NCBI GenBank assembly: GCA_026646885.1
Contig: JAPKHK010000006.1
Span: 186,001-250,000 of the forward strand
Source: Casimicrobiaceae bacterium
GTDB taxonomy: Bacteria > Pseudomonadota > Gammaproteobacteria > Burkholderiales > Casimicrobiaceae
Reading direction: 5' to 3'
Length of the DNA: 64,000 nt
The position numbers and the translations under genes were made by a program. This document shows positions 50,771-59,425 of the stretch, in pieces. Within the stretch, counting starts at the first letter, position 1. Every line of letters starts with the position of its first letter. The notes beneath the pieces are model-generated. The model searched no databases. It had not been told where the DNA came from and worked only from the letters and a program-made list of their open reading frames with translations.

Positions 50771-52069
50771 ATGAGTTGGGCGCTTTCTATTCTGTTGGCC
50801 TTGTTGACCGGCATCGTGAGTGCGATCGCGGCGGGCTTCGTGGCCGCCGGTTACGCCACCTGGTACCGGGTGTCGAGCTTCGAGGGTGCCGGCGGTTATA
50901 TGGTCATCGGCGTCGGCCTCTTGGGCGGTCTGGCGGGTTTGGTGTTCGGCTTGGTGGTCGCGCGTTATGGGGCAGGAGGCGAAGCGGGGAGTTTTCCAAG
51001 CGCTCTGTCGGTTGCCTTGGGTAGTGTGGCGGTCATCGCGGGTGTCGCCGCTGGGGGCGGCTGGCTGCTGGCGGAACATCCGCCGACCCTCGATGGCCAC
51101 GAGTTGATGCTGGAAGTCGAACTGCGTCTACCCCCGGGACAAGCTCCCGGCGCCGCGCCGCAAGCGGGCGACTTTTTCAACCTCGAGGTGCTGGTCGACC
51201 AACAGTTTCACAGCCGGCAAAGCGGCGAGTTCTCGCCTCAAGAGGCCCGCCAGGAGGGCGCGCGCTGGATCGTTCCAGCTTCGGCTTATCTGCACACCCA
51301 ACGCGCGGGGCGGGTGATTCATTGGCGCCTAGCGGGCATCGAGGCGCCGCGTTTTCAACTGGCTCTGCCGGCCAAGCCCGGCCACGAGTATATGCAATGG
51401 AGCGCGTGGGGCCCGCGCCCGCCGGAGGACCAGACACCGTGGCCGGACACCGAGCCCTCCTACCGCTATCGGGTCCAACCCCTGCTACCGCCTCCACCAC
51501 CGCCCAGCGAAAGTGAGAAGCAGGCAGCGGCTCTGGCCGAGGAAGAGCGCATCATCGCCGCCTTCGCGCCGGATACGCCGCTGCGCGATTGGTTGCCTTA
51601 TCTGCGCAGCAGCGCGCCCCAAGCGCGTGTGCAAACCGTACTTGCCCAACTCAGCGCGCGGTCCAATTTCGTGGCCGAAGCGGTTACCTTGATGCGCGAT
51701 GCCGATCCTCATCGGGCCTCGGAAACGCTCCGTCTGCTGACCCAGATCACCCCCGCGCCGCAAACGCTGGTGGAGCCCGTTCGAGCCTACGGCGCCGAAT
51801 TGGGGCAACGCTTGCGGGAAATCGTCGCCCTGCCAGTGGAAGACGACCCCGGCTATCACCAGGCGGCCGATTTCTCCTTGCGCTTCAGCGCCTGGCGCGC
51901 GGCAGCAAATCATCTGCGCAGTGCGGGCGGCGACTTTGCCCCGGAGCTGGAGACCATCCTCAAGCTCTCGCACCAGCGTGACGACAGCATCGTGCTCCGT
52001 TCGGACGTGCGGCGCGTGGCGAGTTACTGGCTTCAGCAATGGAACGGCACGCCACCGGAGAGGCGGTAA
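50771..52069 (+). CDS. Uncharacterised membrane protein with large soluble domain
   Basis: A 432-aa protein. Three membrane helices occupy the first 100 residues (ILLALLTGIVSAIAAGFVA; GVGLLGGLAGLVFGLVVA; VAVIAGVAAGGGWLLA). A beta-rich segment follows (DGHELMLEVELRLPPG, GRVIHWRLAGIEAPRFQL), then a Pro-rich link and a helical part with HEAT-like features (LRSSAPQARVQTVLAQL, ALSETLRLLTQITPAPQ). No family recognised. It is followed by another helical-repeat protein. Confidence 0.75.
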   Translation: MSWALSILLALLTGIVSAIAAGFVAAGYATWYRVSSFEGAGGYMVIGVGLLGGLAGLVFGLVVARYGAGGEAGSFPSALSVALGSVAVIAGVAAGGGWLLAEHPPTLDGHELMLEVELRLPPGQAPGAAPQAGDFFNLEVLVDQQFHSRQSGEFSPQEARQEGARWIVPASAYLHTQRAGRVIHWRLAGIEAPRFQLALPAKPGHEYMQWSAWGPRPPEDQTPWPDTEPSYRYRVQPLLPPPPPPSESEKQAAALAEEERIIAAFAPDTPLRDWLPYLRSSAPQARVQTVLAQLSARSNFVAEAVTLMRDADPHRASETLRLLTQITPAPQTLVEPVRAYGAELGQRLREIVALPVEDDPGYHQAADFSLRFSAWRAAANHLRSAGGDFAPELETILKLSHQRDDSIVLRSDVRRVASYWLQQWNGTPPERR

Positions 52070-52256
52070 TGAATCTGCTGCGCGATCCGATTGCTTCGTT
52101 AGGCGGTGCTCGCTCCTCGCCTATCTATTCGATATGTCTCGTCGCTGTGCTCCGTCCGCCTCGCACTCGGCTCGCTCGCGACGATTTCTTCACCGCCTTA
52201 GAACCAGGCGACCCGCCGCCGCGCTGAACTCACGCCGCCCTTTGTGAGATCGTTCC

Positions 52257-52883
52257 TTGAGCGACCCCAACACGCCACCCGTCACCTCCCTGCTGGAGCG
52301 CTTCATCGCCAGCCGTCCGCAAGGCTTCGATGCCTGGCACGATGGCCTCGGCTACGATCTCACGCTGCTCGCGCAGGCCAACGATCGTGATCGCGCCGAC
52401 ATCGAAAACTGGCTCTTGGCCAACGGTATCGCCGATTGGCCCGCAATCGCAGCCTTGGCCGCGTTGGGAACACCCCGCGCTCGCGAGGCCTTGCGGCGAG
52501 TATTCCGCGAAGGCAATGCGCAGCTCAAGGTGGCGGTCTTGCGCCACGTTCCCGAACTCGCCGCCGATGCGCAGCGCAGTGCGGCGCTGATCGCCTCGCT
52601 GGAAACCGCCACCTTCTTTCACGGCCTCACCCAGGCCCTCGACCAGGTCGAAACCTTTCACCCCCCCGAAGTGATCGACGCTTTGTGGCGCGGTGCGCGC
52701 GAACGCGAAGGCGAAGTGGCCTATCATTTCGCCGCGATGCTGCTGTTCGTTCACGGCAAAACCGATAGCGCTTTCGCGTGGGAGCATCGACCCTTCTTGC
52801 TGCGTTTCGTGACTGAAGACCGCATGGAGCGCGAAGCAGCAGTGAGTGATTTGGAGCAAAACGTGGGGCGCCGCGGGGAATAG
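52257..52883 (+). CDS. Uncharacterised HEAT-like repeat protein
   Basis: A 208-aa soluble protein, mainly helical. WPAIAALAALGTPRAREALRRVF and NAQLKVAVLRHVPELAADA resemble HEAT repeats, and YHFAAMLLFVHGKTDSAFAW follows. The start is a TTG at 52257 (no ATG is available nearby), with weak ribosome-site complementarity. About 190 bp after the membrane protein, which also has HEAT-like helices, so a shared role is possible. No family recognised. Confidence 0.68.
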   Translation: MSDPNTPPVTSLLERFIASRPQGFDAWHDGLGYDLTLLAQANDRDRADIENWLLANGIADWPAIAALAALGTPRAREALRRVFREGNAQLKVAVLRHVPELAADAQRSAALIASLETATFFHGLTQALDQVETFHPPEVIDALWRGAREREGEVAYHFAAMLLFVHGKTDSAFAWEHRPFLLRFVTEDRMEREAAVSDLEQNVGRRGE

Positions 52884-52930
52884 CAAGTCGCAACTGTAAA
52901 ACCGCGGGATGATGGCCGCGGTGATGGGTC

Positions 52931-53248
52931 CGCAGCGCCTTCCCCCAGTCGGTTCTCGGCGCAGACCCGGCCGCCCAGTTTGTTCCCCAACCGTTTGACC
53001 ATGACCAGCCCAACGACCCTGTCTTCGATCTCTCGCGGTCTGCATAGGCGCTGGAAAATTCAGAATATTCTATCCGCGCAGACCGGATCAACCCCGGCGC
53101 CCTTGGCCCTGACGAAATAGACGACTTCCGCCCCGCGCGCGTCACCATCCAGCGTGATGGTCGAAGGATGCCGATCGCGGCTGAGCTTGATCGCGTTGGC
53201 GGGCAGGTTCCACGGCAATTGATGCACGGCGAACGAATCGGGGCCGCT
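52931..53248 (-). pseudogene. Histidine kinase catalytic-domain remnant
   Basis: The minus-strand frame contains a HATPase_c core. The N-box is NLPANAIKLSRDRHPS, then TLDGDARGAEVVYFVRAKGAGVDP (the D-x-G-x-G box reads A-K-G-A-G), then a TGA at 53060-53062, then FQRLCRPREIEDRVVGLVMVKRL and GGRVCAENRLGEGA. Family members read LFRPFQRL here, so the stop replaces an arginine (CGA to TGA), and the G2 box GTGVGL has become DRVVGL. No H-box, sensor or start exists. The remnant cannot be a functional kinase. Confidence 0.72.
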
Positions 53249-53792
53249 CGCGTGTTTCCTGATCGGGAGCAGGCCTATACCAAAACGGGTCGGGTGACGT
53301 GCTGCATAGCCTGGGAAGCAATACCTTACTGGCAACGGGGCCAACGGCTCCGGAACGATCGTTACGGTATCGTCCGTGTAACAAACCCGCGAAACGGGAC
53401 ACTCCACTAGTAGCGGCCCCGCTGACAATGCGCTAAAGTTGTCCCAGCCGCTGGGGAGCGGAGTCTCGCTTTTGTGGGGGGTAATCAATCATGAGTCAAC
53501 TCGGCCTGGGTTCCCCAGTGCGTCGATGCGCATGCCGCTTGGCTGTTCCACCGCCCAATACGGGTAGCGCTTGAGTTCGCTGTGGAGCGCTCGCGCCTCG
53601 ATAGGACGCTTTTCTGGAGAAGGCATGAAGACCTGGTTGCAAGAATTTGTGGGGCGTTCTCTTGGTCTTCCCGCAGGGAATTTGCCAGACAAGTCTCCCC
53701 TCGTTCGTATGAGGCTGCTTTGAGGTTCGCCAGCGGGAGGAGATTTTGGTTTTCTTTGGTTTCGGTTCTGCCGACATAGGAGAATCTGCATC
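53249..53792. other. Non-coding stretch upstream of the beta-helix genes
   Basis: I found no recognised gene. The half next to the kinase remnant may be more decayed kinase sequence. A possible 32-codon frame lies at 53625-53723 with GGAGAAGGC before its ATG; it is unsupported by similarity. The beta-helix gene has AGGAGA about nine bases before its start at 53793, so its promoter and leader probably lie here. Confidence 0.4.
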
Positions 53793-54710
53793 ATGACCCA
53801 GAGGTTATTTGCCCTGACGCTGCTCAGTGCCACCTTGCTGGCGCCTGCCGCGCAGGCGGCGCAGCGCACGTTCGTGGCCACAACCGGCAGCGACGCCAAT
53901 ACCGCCACCAACTGCGGGCCCACCACGCCTTGTCGAAGTTTCACCTCGGCGTTGAGCGTGACGGATGTCAACGGCGAAATCGTTGTCCTCAATTCGGGCG
54001 GCTATGGCCAGGTGACGGTCGACAAATCGGTCTCGATCATCAGTTCGCCGGGCGTTTTCGCCGGCATAACCGCGTTCTCGGGCAACGGTATCGAAATCGT
54101 TTGGCCGGCGGACAAGGTCACCCTGCGCGGACTGGTCATCAATGGTGCTGGCGGAACCCACGGCATACAAATGCAGACCGATGGCGAGTTGCTAGTCGAG
54201 AAATGCCATGTGAGCGGTTTTTCAATCTACGGCATTGAAGCGACTGGCACCATTCGCCTGCGGGTGGTCGACTCGCTGCTGCGCAACAATGGCACGGGCA
54301 TTTTGATGCAGTATGGCGTTCGCGCGGAAATTGCCGGCACGCGCCTCTTTGGCAACAACTACGGCATCTATGCCCAAGCCTTGGGCTCGTCGGATATCTC
54401 GGTGTCGATCAGTGACGTGGTCATCGGCGGTGGAACCGCAGGAATCGTGTCTTATGGCGGAACGGCCAGCGCGGTTGCTCGGGTCGATGTAATCCGCAGC
54501 CACATCAGCAGTGCCGCCAACGGCGTGCTCGTCAACGGGCCGACTGGAATGGCGCGGTTGACCATCGGCGAGAGCATGGTCACCGGCAACGCTTACGGGC
54601 TCTACAACGTGGCGGTTGGGACCTCGGTACTTCAGTCGCGGCAGAACAATACCGTCACAGACAACGGCACCAACACTTCGGGTGTCATAACCCCGCTCGC
54701 GGGAAGTTGA
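53793..54710 (+). CDS. Secreted right-handed beta-helix protein
   Basis: A 305-aa exported protein. After a signal peptide (RLFALTLLSATLLAPAAQAA), the sequence consists of parallel beta-helix coils: RTFVATTGSDANTATNCGPTTPCRSFTSAL is the N-cap of the polygalacturonase/pectate-lyase-like domain, then NGIEIVWPADKVTLRGLVI, HGIQMQTDGELLVEKCHV, YGIYAQ and NGVLVN turns. It ends in NNTVTDNGTNTSGVITPLAG. No catalytic Asp pair of a polysaccharide lyase is evident. It is paralogous to the C-terminal third of the next gene. Confidence 0.85.
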   Translation: MTQRLFALTLLSATLLAPAAQAAQRTFVATTGSDANTATNCGPTTPCRSFTSALSVTDVNGEIVVLNSGGYGQVTVDKSVSIISSPGVFAGITAFSGNGIEIVWPADKVTLRGLVINGAGGTHGIQMQTDGELLVEKCHVSGFSIYGIEATGTIRLRVVDSLLRNNGTGILMQYGVRAEIAGTRLFGNNYGIYAQALGSSDISVSISDVVIGGGTAGIVSYGGTASAVARVDVIRSHISSAANGVLVNGPTGMARLTIGESMVTGNAYGLYNVAVGTSVLQSRQNNTVTDNGTNTSGVITPLAGS

Positions 54711-54769
54711 TGGCGCTGGGCGCGGTTCGCCATGCACGCACGATGATTGGAAACGGAAAGGACCTTAAC

Positions 54770-57310
54770 ATGTTGGGTGTGTACAAGCGTCAGTCGGGTG
54801 CGCGAAAGCACCTCTGGCTGGGCGCCGGGATGCTGGCGTTGGGATTGGGAGGGCCGGGGGCGGTGGCTCAGGCGCAGGAGAAAGCCGTCGTCGCCGGAAC
54901 CTATCGCGGGCTGCTTCAGGTTGAGCGTTTCAGCGTTTCGCCCCCGCTGCGCGATTTGCCGGTGGCACCTCCGTTCGAACCAGGTCAGAAGCCGCCGATC
55001 GAAAGGCGCAGCGATTTACCGACCGGAAACGAGGGGCCGTTGGGACCACAGGATATCGACCCCATCGTGCAGCGTTCGCGAGGCGATGGACCGGACGTTC
55101 CCTCACCGACGGTCAGCTTCGACGCAAACTCCGCCACTGGCTACACGCCGCCCGACACCGTGGGCGATGTCGGGCCATCACATTACGTGCAGATGGTGAA
55201 CACGAGTTTCGCGGTGTACAACAAATCCGGCACCCTATTGGCTGGGCCGTACACCAACAACACGCTTTGGGCGGGGTTCGGCGGAGCCTGCGAGTCTGAA
55301 AATTCCGGCGATCCCATCGCGCTTTACGATCAATTCGCCGACCGCTGGCTGCTGATGCAATTCACCTCGGCCGGGCCGACCTACTATCTGTGCTTGGCGT
55401 TGTCCACGACGGGAGATCCAACTGCTACCTACTACCGCTGGGCGGTTAGTACCGGGGCCAACTTTCCCGATTATCCCAAGCTGGGGGTATGGAACGATGC
55501 TTACCTGGCATCGACCCGCGACTTTGCTCCGGGTTTCATGGGGATTGGGGTCTACGCCTTGAACCGGACGCAAATGCTCGCCGGCAACCCCACTCCCCTG
55601 ATCATCTCCATGAATACGGGCACGTCGCCGGCCTATGCCATGGGCGATGGCCTTCAACCCGTTGATATCGATGGCTTCACCTTGCCGCCGACCGGGTCGC
55701 CGGCATATTTCATCGGCTCGCAAGACAACGGCGGACCCTACGGTGCCCCTAGCGACGCGCTGAACCTCTGGAAGCTCACTTACAACTTCCAAGATCCGCC
55801 TTCCTCGTCCCTGCTGCTTGCCGATACCATCGCGGTGACCGCTTTCGATTCGATGCTGGCCGCGTGCTCGGGCCGCAGTTGCGTTCCCCAGCCCGGCACC
55901 GCCAACAAGGTCGACCATCAGGGCTACCGGCAGCGGGTGCTGCATCGCGCCGCTTACCGCAATTTTGGTACGTACGAGAGCATCGTCACCAACCAATCCA
56001 TCGAAGCCTCCGCGATCTCCGGCATCCGCTGGTGGGAACTGCGCAGCCCAAATTCCTCGCCCTTCGTGTACCAAGAAGGCACCTACGCTCCAGGTGCAAC
56101 CGACGGCATCCACCGCTGGTTCGGCAGTTTCGCACAGGACAAATACGGCAATGCCGCCCTGGGCTATTCGGTGTCCAATGGTACGAGCACCTATCCCGGC
56201 ATCCGCTATACCGGCCGATTGGTTACTGACACCTTGGGGCAACTGCCCCAGGGCGAAGGCATCATCGTGACCGGCGGTGGTTCACAGACCGGTTCGCAGC
56301 GCTGGGGCGACTATTCCTCGATGAACGTCGATCCGGTGGATGATTGCACCTTCTGGTACACCACCGAATACTATGCCACGTCGAGCTCCGCCGGCTGGCG
56401 GACGCGGGTCGGCGCTTTCAAATTTCCCGGCTGCAAGGTGGCCGGCGGCGCAAGGCGCGTTTTCGTTGCCTCGACGGGCAATGATGCCAATGCGTCGAGC
56501 AACTGCCCGGTAACCGCACCTTGCCGGACCTTCCAGGTTGCGGTCGAAGTAGTCGACGCGGGCGGCGAGGTCATCGCCCTCGACTCTGCTGGATATGGCC
56601 CGGTCAGCATCACCCGTTCGCTCTCCATCATTTCAGCGCCAGGCGCGCGCGCCAGCATTTCCGCAAGCTCGGGCAATGCCATCACCATCGGCGCGCCCAA
56701 CGTCAATGTCGTGCTTCGGGGGCTTTCGCTGCATGGCAATGGCGCGACCCACGGGATCTATGTCAACAACGGCACTTCAGTAGCCATCGAACAGTGTGTC
56801 ATCTACGGCTTTTCGAGCGGAAACGGCATTTTCGTGGCCGGACCGAGGCGGGTTTCCGTTACCGATTCGTTGCTGCGCGATAACGCGGTCGGCGCTGGTT
56901 TCCAGGACGGCGCCATCGCCATCATCAATAAGTCGAAGTTTCTGGGCAGCACCGGCAACGGCATTCTTGCCCTGGCCACGCTCACCGGCACCACCACCGA
57001 CGTCAGCGTTTCTCGCAGCGTCGTGCAAGGAGCGGGGGGGGACTGGGCGGTGTCCAGTCAGGCGCCCTTGGCCGGCGCGGTGGCTCGCCTGCAGCTCACG
57101 CACAGCGCGATCGCCAGCGCGGGAGTTGGCGTGGCCGCCTATGGGGCAGGGCTGGCGACGGTGAGCGCCGACCGGGTTCGAATCAGCGGTAACATCGTCG
57201 GGTTTTACGTTTCCGGCGCGGGTGCCGCGATCAAAACAAGGGGAAACAACACGGTGAGCGACAATGGCACCAACCTCATGGGCAGCTTGACTGCCCTGGG
57301 CGGCGTCTGA
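54770..57310 (+). CDS. Large secreted protein with C-terminal beta-helix domain
   Basis: An 846-aa exported protein. The signal region is MLALGLGGPGAVAQAQ. Residues about 90-550 form a domain with SATGYTPPDTVGDVGPSHYV, GDPIALYDQFADRWLL and RWGDYSSMNVDPVDDCTFWYTTEYY, found in large exported proteins of soil bacteria. From about residue 560 to the end it repeats the beta-helix of the previous gene (RRVFVASTGNDANASSNCPVTAPCRTF ... NNTVSDNGTNLMGSLTALGG). ATG at 54770 chosen for the signal peptide and GGAAAGGA upstream; a start at 54707 overlapping the previous gene is possible. Confidence 0.85.
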   Translation: MLGVYKRQSGARKHLWLGAGMLALGLGGPGAVAQAQEKAVVAGTYRGLLQVERFSVSPPLRDLPVAPPFEPGQKPPIERRSDLPTGNEGPLGPQDIDPIVQRSRGDGPDVPSPTVSFDANSATGYTPPDTVGDVGPSHYVQMVNTSFAVYNKSGTLLAGPYTNNTLWAGFGGACESENSGDPIALYDQFADRWLLMQFTSAGPTYYLCLALSTTGDPTATYYRWAVSTGANFPDYPKLGVWNDAYLASTRDFAPGFMGIGVYALNRTQMLAGNPTPLIISMNTGTSPAYAMGDGLQPVDIDGFTLPPTGSPAYFIGSQDNGGPYGAPSDALNLWKLTYNFQDPPSSSLLLADTIAVTAFDSMLAACSGRSCVPQPGTANKVDHQGYRQRVLHRAAYRNFGTYESIVTNQSIEASAISGIRWWELRSPNSSPFVYQEGTYAPGATDGIHRWFGSFAQDKYGNAALGYSVSNGTSTYPGIRYTGRLVTDTLGQLPQGEGIIVTGGGSQTGSQRWGDYSSMNVDPVDDCTFWYTTEYYATSSSAGWRTRVGAFKFPGCKVAGGARRVFVASTGNDANASSNCPVTAPCRTFQVAVEVVDAGGEVIALDSAGYGPVSITRSLSIISAPGARASISASSGNAITIGAPNVNVVLRGLSLHGNGATHGIYVNNGTSVAIEQCVIYGFSSGNGIFVAGPRRVSVTDSLLRDNAVGAGFQDGAIAIINKSKFLGSTGNGILALATLTGTTTDVSVSRSVVQGAGGDWAVSSQAPLAGAVARLQLTHSAIASAGVGVAAYGAGLATVSADRVRISGNIVGFYVSGAGAAIKTRGNNTVSDNGTNLMGSLTALGGV

Positions 57311-57489
57311 GAAGGAAGTCCGAAGCATGAACGCCCCGGCCGACGGGGCTGACGCCTGGGCCTGGCGGGCGGCCGCGCGAGGGGTCTAGCCGCGGCTGGC
57401 AGCTGCGCCATGGGGTCGAAGTGCTCGCCCGCGGACAATTCGGATCAAGCCTGAGTTGCGGTTGGTGCGGGGCCGCTAGCCCGGGTCGT

Positions 57490-57509
57490 CGCGAACGGTT
57501 TCGTTCGCG
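57490..57509. repeat. Perfect 8-bp inverted repeat
   Basis: CGCGAACG and CGTTCGCG flank a 4-base loop (GTTT). The hairpin is strong but has no following T-run in either direction, so it is not a standard terminator. It lies 180 bp after the large beta-helix gene, in a stretch without a recognised gene. Confidence 0.5.
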
Positions 57510-57550
57510 GGGCGGAATCGAACACACCGTTATTGGCGGCTTTGGGGCCA

Positions 57551-57727
57551 ATGCACTTGCCTGCCAGCGGCAAAATTGGCGGCGGTCAGCAGGGCTCCAC
57601 TCGACTCATCGAGACCGGCGACGCGTTTGGGCCACCCTTTCATCTCACTCTGCCGTGGCGGCCTGCGTTCCTACTCGTGTTCGCAGCCTTGGTGCTGGGC
57701 TATCTGCTGTATCGGCGGGCGGGCTGA
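57551..57727 (+). CDS. Possible small single-helix membrane protein
   Basis: A 58-aa frame beginning MHLPASGKIGGGQQG and ending in one membrane helix with a positive tail (RPAFLLVFAALVLGYLLYRRAG). The tail-anchored pattern supports coding, but no ribosome site is clear and no family was recognised. It converges with the membrane protein gene downstream. Confidence 0.4.
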   Translation: MHLPASGKIGGGQQGSTRLIETGDAFGPPFHLTLPWRPAFLLVFAALVLGYLLYRRAG

Positions 57728-57739
57728 GACGCCTCTCGT

Positions 57740-58189
57740 TCAGCGCAGAATCTGGTTCTTCACCATCCGGCTGCTGTAAATCAACAAGGCAACGCCGACC
57801 GCAACGATGGTCAAGGTGAAGGCCAGCGCTGCGGCGCCGCCCATGATCTCATAGCCCTTGGAGAGCAAATAGTTGTGCACGAAGGTGGGCAACATGGCCA
57901 GTAGCGACACCGCGAAGACCGGCTTGGCCCAGCGGCGGCGCAGCAGCAACAGCACCGAAGCCAGCACGGCGCTCCACACGCTGATCGCCCAGGTGGCCAC
58001 CGACCACTTGGGCAGGCCGTAGAAGTAGTCGAGCTGCTCGGGCGTAAAACCGGCCATGTACGAGGCATTGCGCGTCTGAGTCATGAGATAGTCGAATGCG
58101 CCCATGCCGTTCCATAAGAGCGCCAAAATGCCGATGAGCCACAGATGCCAAGGGGCCTTGCCGGAGGCTGAAAGCGAGCTTGCAGTCAT
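57740..58189 (-). CDS. Uncharacterised four-helix membrane protein
   Basis: A 149-aa inner-membrane protein. Helices are WHLWLIGILALLWNGMGAFDYLM, ATWAISVWSAVLASVLLLL, VFAVSLLAMLPTFVHNYLLS and AALAFTLTIVAVGVALLIYSS. The GAFDYLMTQTRNASYMAGFTPEQLDYF segment after the first helix is typical of a family of small uncharacterised proteobacterial membrane proteins. AAAGGAT precedes the start at 58189. Confidence 0.82.
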   Translation of the reverse strand: MTASSLSASGKAPWHLWLIGILALLWNGMGAFDYLMTQTRNASYMAGFTPEQLDYFYGLPKWSVATWAISVWSAVLASVLLLLRRRWAKPVFAVSLLAMLPTFVHNYLLSKGYEIMGGAAALAFTLTIVAVGVALLIYSSRMVKNQILR

Positions 58190-58822
58190 GGCGATCCTTT
58201 CCGTTCGAGAGCCTGGGTTGAACCAGTGTGAACGCGACGAGACTCTGCCCCATCGCGCGCGCGACCGGTAATGATCGGGCGATTGTAGGCCGCTCTGTGG
58301 CGGTGTCAATTTGCCAGGTGCGCAACAGGGAGATACAAGCGCGTTTTATTGGCCGGCATCGCCTTCTCAAAGCTCACGCAAACCCCATGGCGTAGCGATC
58401 AGCGCGCGCAATCCGGGTGTCTCGGCGTGGCGCACCTCCAGCGCGTCCGCCAGCCCGAGCGAGCGGAGAAATGGGCGCACGCGCCGACCAGCTCGTGCGG
58501 GGCGCACCGTTGAACCGCGCTTGCGCAGTTCTCGGCAACGGTAGCCATGCGCGGACGGCGGAGCACCGTACAGTGACGCCGCTAGGCGCTGTTTGACAAT
58601 ATACGACTGCCGACACCCTTTCCGCGACACCCTTTCGCGACCGACACCGTTTCCGACACCGTTTCCCCCGTGTAGATGATTCGAACACGACAACTTTCTT
58701 CCCTCGCCGTGGTTGGCGAGGCTCGGCTCGCAGATCCGTGCTCCCCCCGTCAGCAGAACGTTCCGCTTTTCTACTCGGCGCGGCGGAGTGGAATAGTTCG
58801 CCGACCTTGCTCTGGAGGCCGT
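58190..58822. other. Gap without a recognised gene
   Basis: Open frames on the minus strand between 58367 and 58693 are Arg-rich and give no recognised family, although one ends with a plausible folded-protein tail (HAETPGLRALIATPWGLREL). The only clear structure is the 12-bp repeat array at 58611-58665. The promoter of the amber-interrupted gene at 58823 lies at the right end, with GGAGG seven bases or so before its ATG. Confidence 0.4.
58611..58665. repeat. Four copies of a 12-bp unit CGACACC(C/G)TTTC
   Basis: The unit starts at 58611, 58625, 58642 and 58654. The first two copies have C at position 8, the last two have G. Spacing is 14, 17 and 12 bases, so this is a degenerate direct array. 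Similar GACACC-type motifs occur in some REP-like elements. No transposase is adjacent. Its function is unknown. Confidence 0.55.
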
Positions 58823-59362
58823 ATGCGCATCCTTTTTCTTGCCTTCATCGCCTTGAGTGCGGCCGCCCGCAGTACCGACTTCCCGTCAGCCGACGAGGTC
58901 CGCCCACCGCCGACGGCAAATGTCCCCGCGGGCGCCATCGACCTCAAAGGTTTTTTTATCGGCATGCCCGAAGCAGCCGCCCTCGCGCGGATGCCATCTT
59001 CACAATCCACCCTGCGATTCACAATTGCCGGCGTGCCAAGCAAATCCAGTATGCCTTCTTGGGGTTTTCATGATGGCACCCTCGACTACTTTGACTTCTT
59101 CTTTGAGTCCGCCGCCTTCACCACCGTCTACGCAGCGGTTCGCGACAAATTTCCCAGCCTTCAGTGCGAGTACACCACCGTTTAGAACCGCTACGGCGCA
59201 CAATTCGAGCAAACGGAGTGCACACTCACCAGAGCCAATACCAGCCTCAGTCTCCGCCGGTACGTTGGCGGCGAACTCAGCACCTCAAGCCTGAGCATGT
59301 ATTCGACCCGCTACAAAAACGAACTGCTCCAACGTGCTGCTCGCAAAAACAAAGATATCTAA
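58823..59362 (+). pseudogene. Exported protein gene interrupted by an in-frame TAG
   Basis: The frame begins with a signal peptide (RILFLAFIALSAAARS) after GGAGG. It runs 120 codons (VPAGAIDLKGFFIGMPEAAALA, FHDGTLDYFDFFFESAAF) to a TAG at 59183-59185. It then continues in the same frame with normal character (NRYGAQFEQTECTLTRANTSLSLRRYVGG) to a TAA at 59360. The stop most likely replaces a CAG glutamine. The full product would be about 179 aa. Family not recognised. A sequence error or read-through are alternatives. Confidence 0.7.
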
Positions 59363-59425
59363 GAAAAGTGGGCCAGCGAGGCGAGCACCGATTAAACGAT
59401 TTGTGCGAAGCCCACCCCCCCGCCC

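Noticed and set aside
57333-57349. Hairpin GCCCCG/CGGGGC after the large beta-helix gene as a terminator
   Set aside because: The stem is only 6 bp with a GC-rich loop and no T-run follows.
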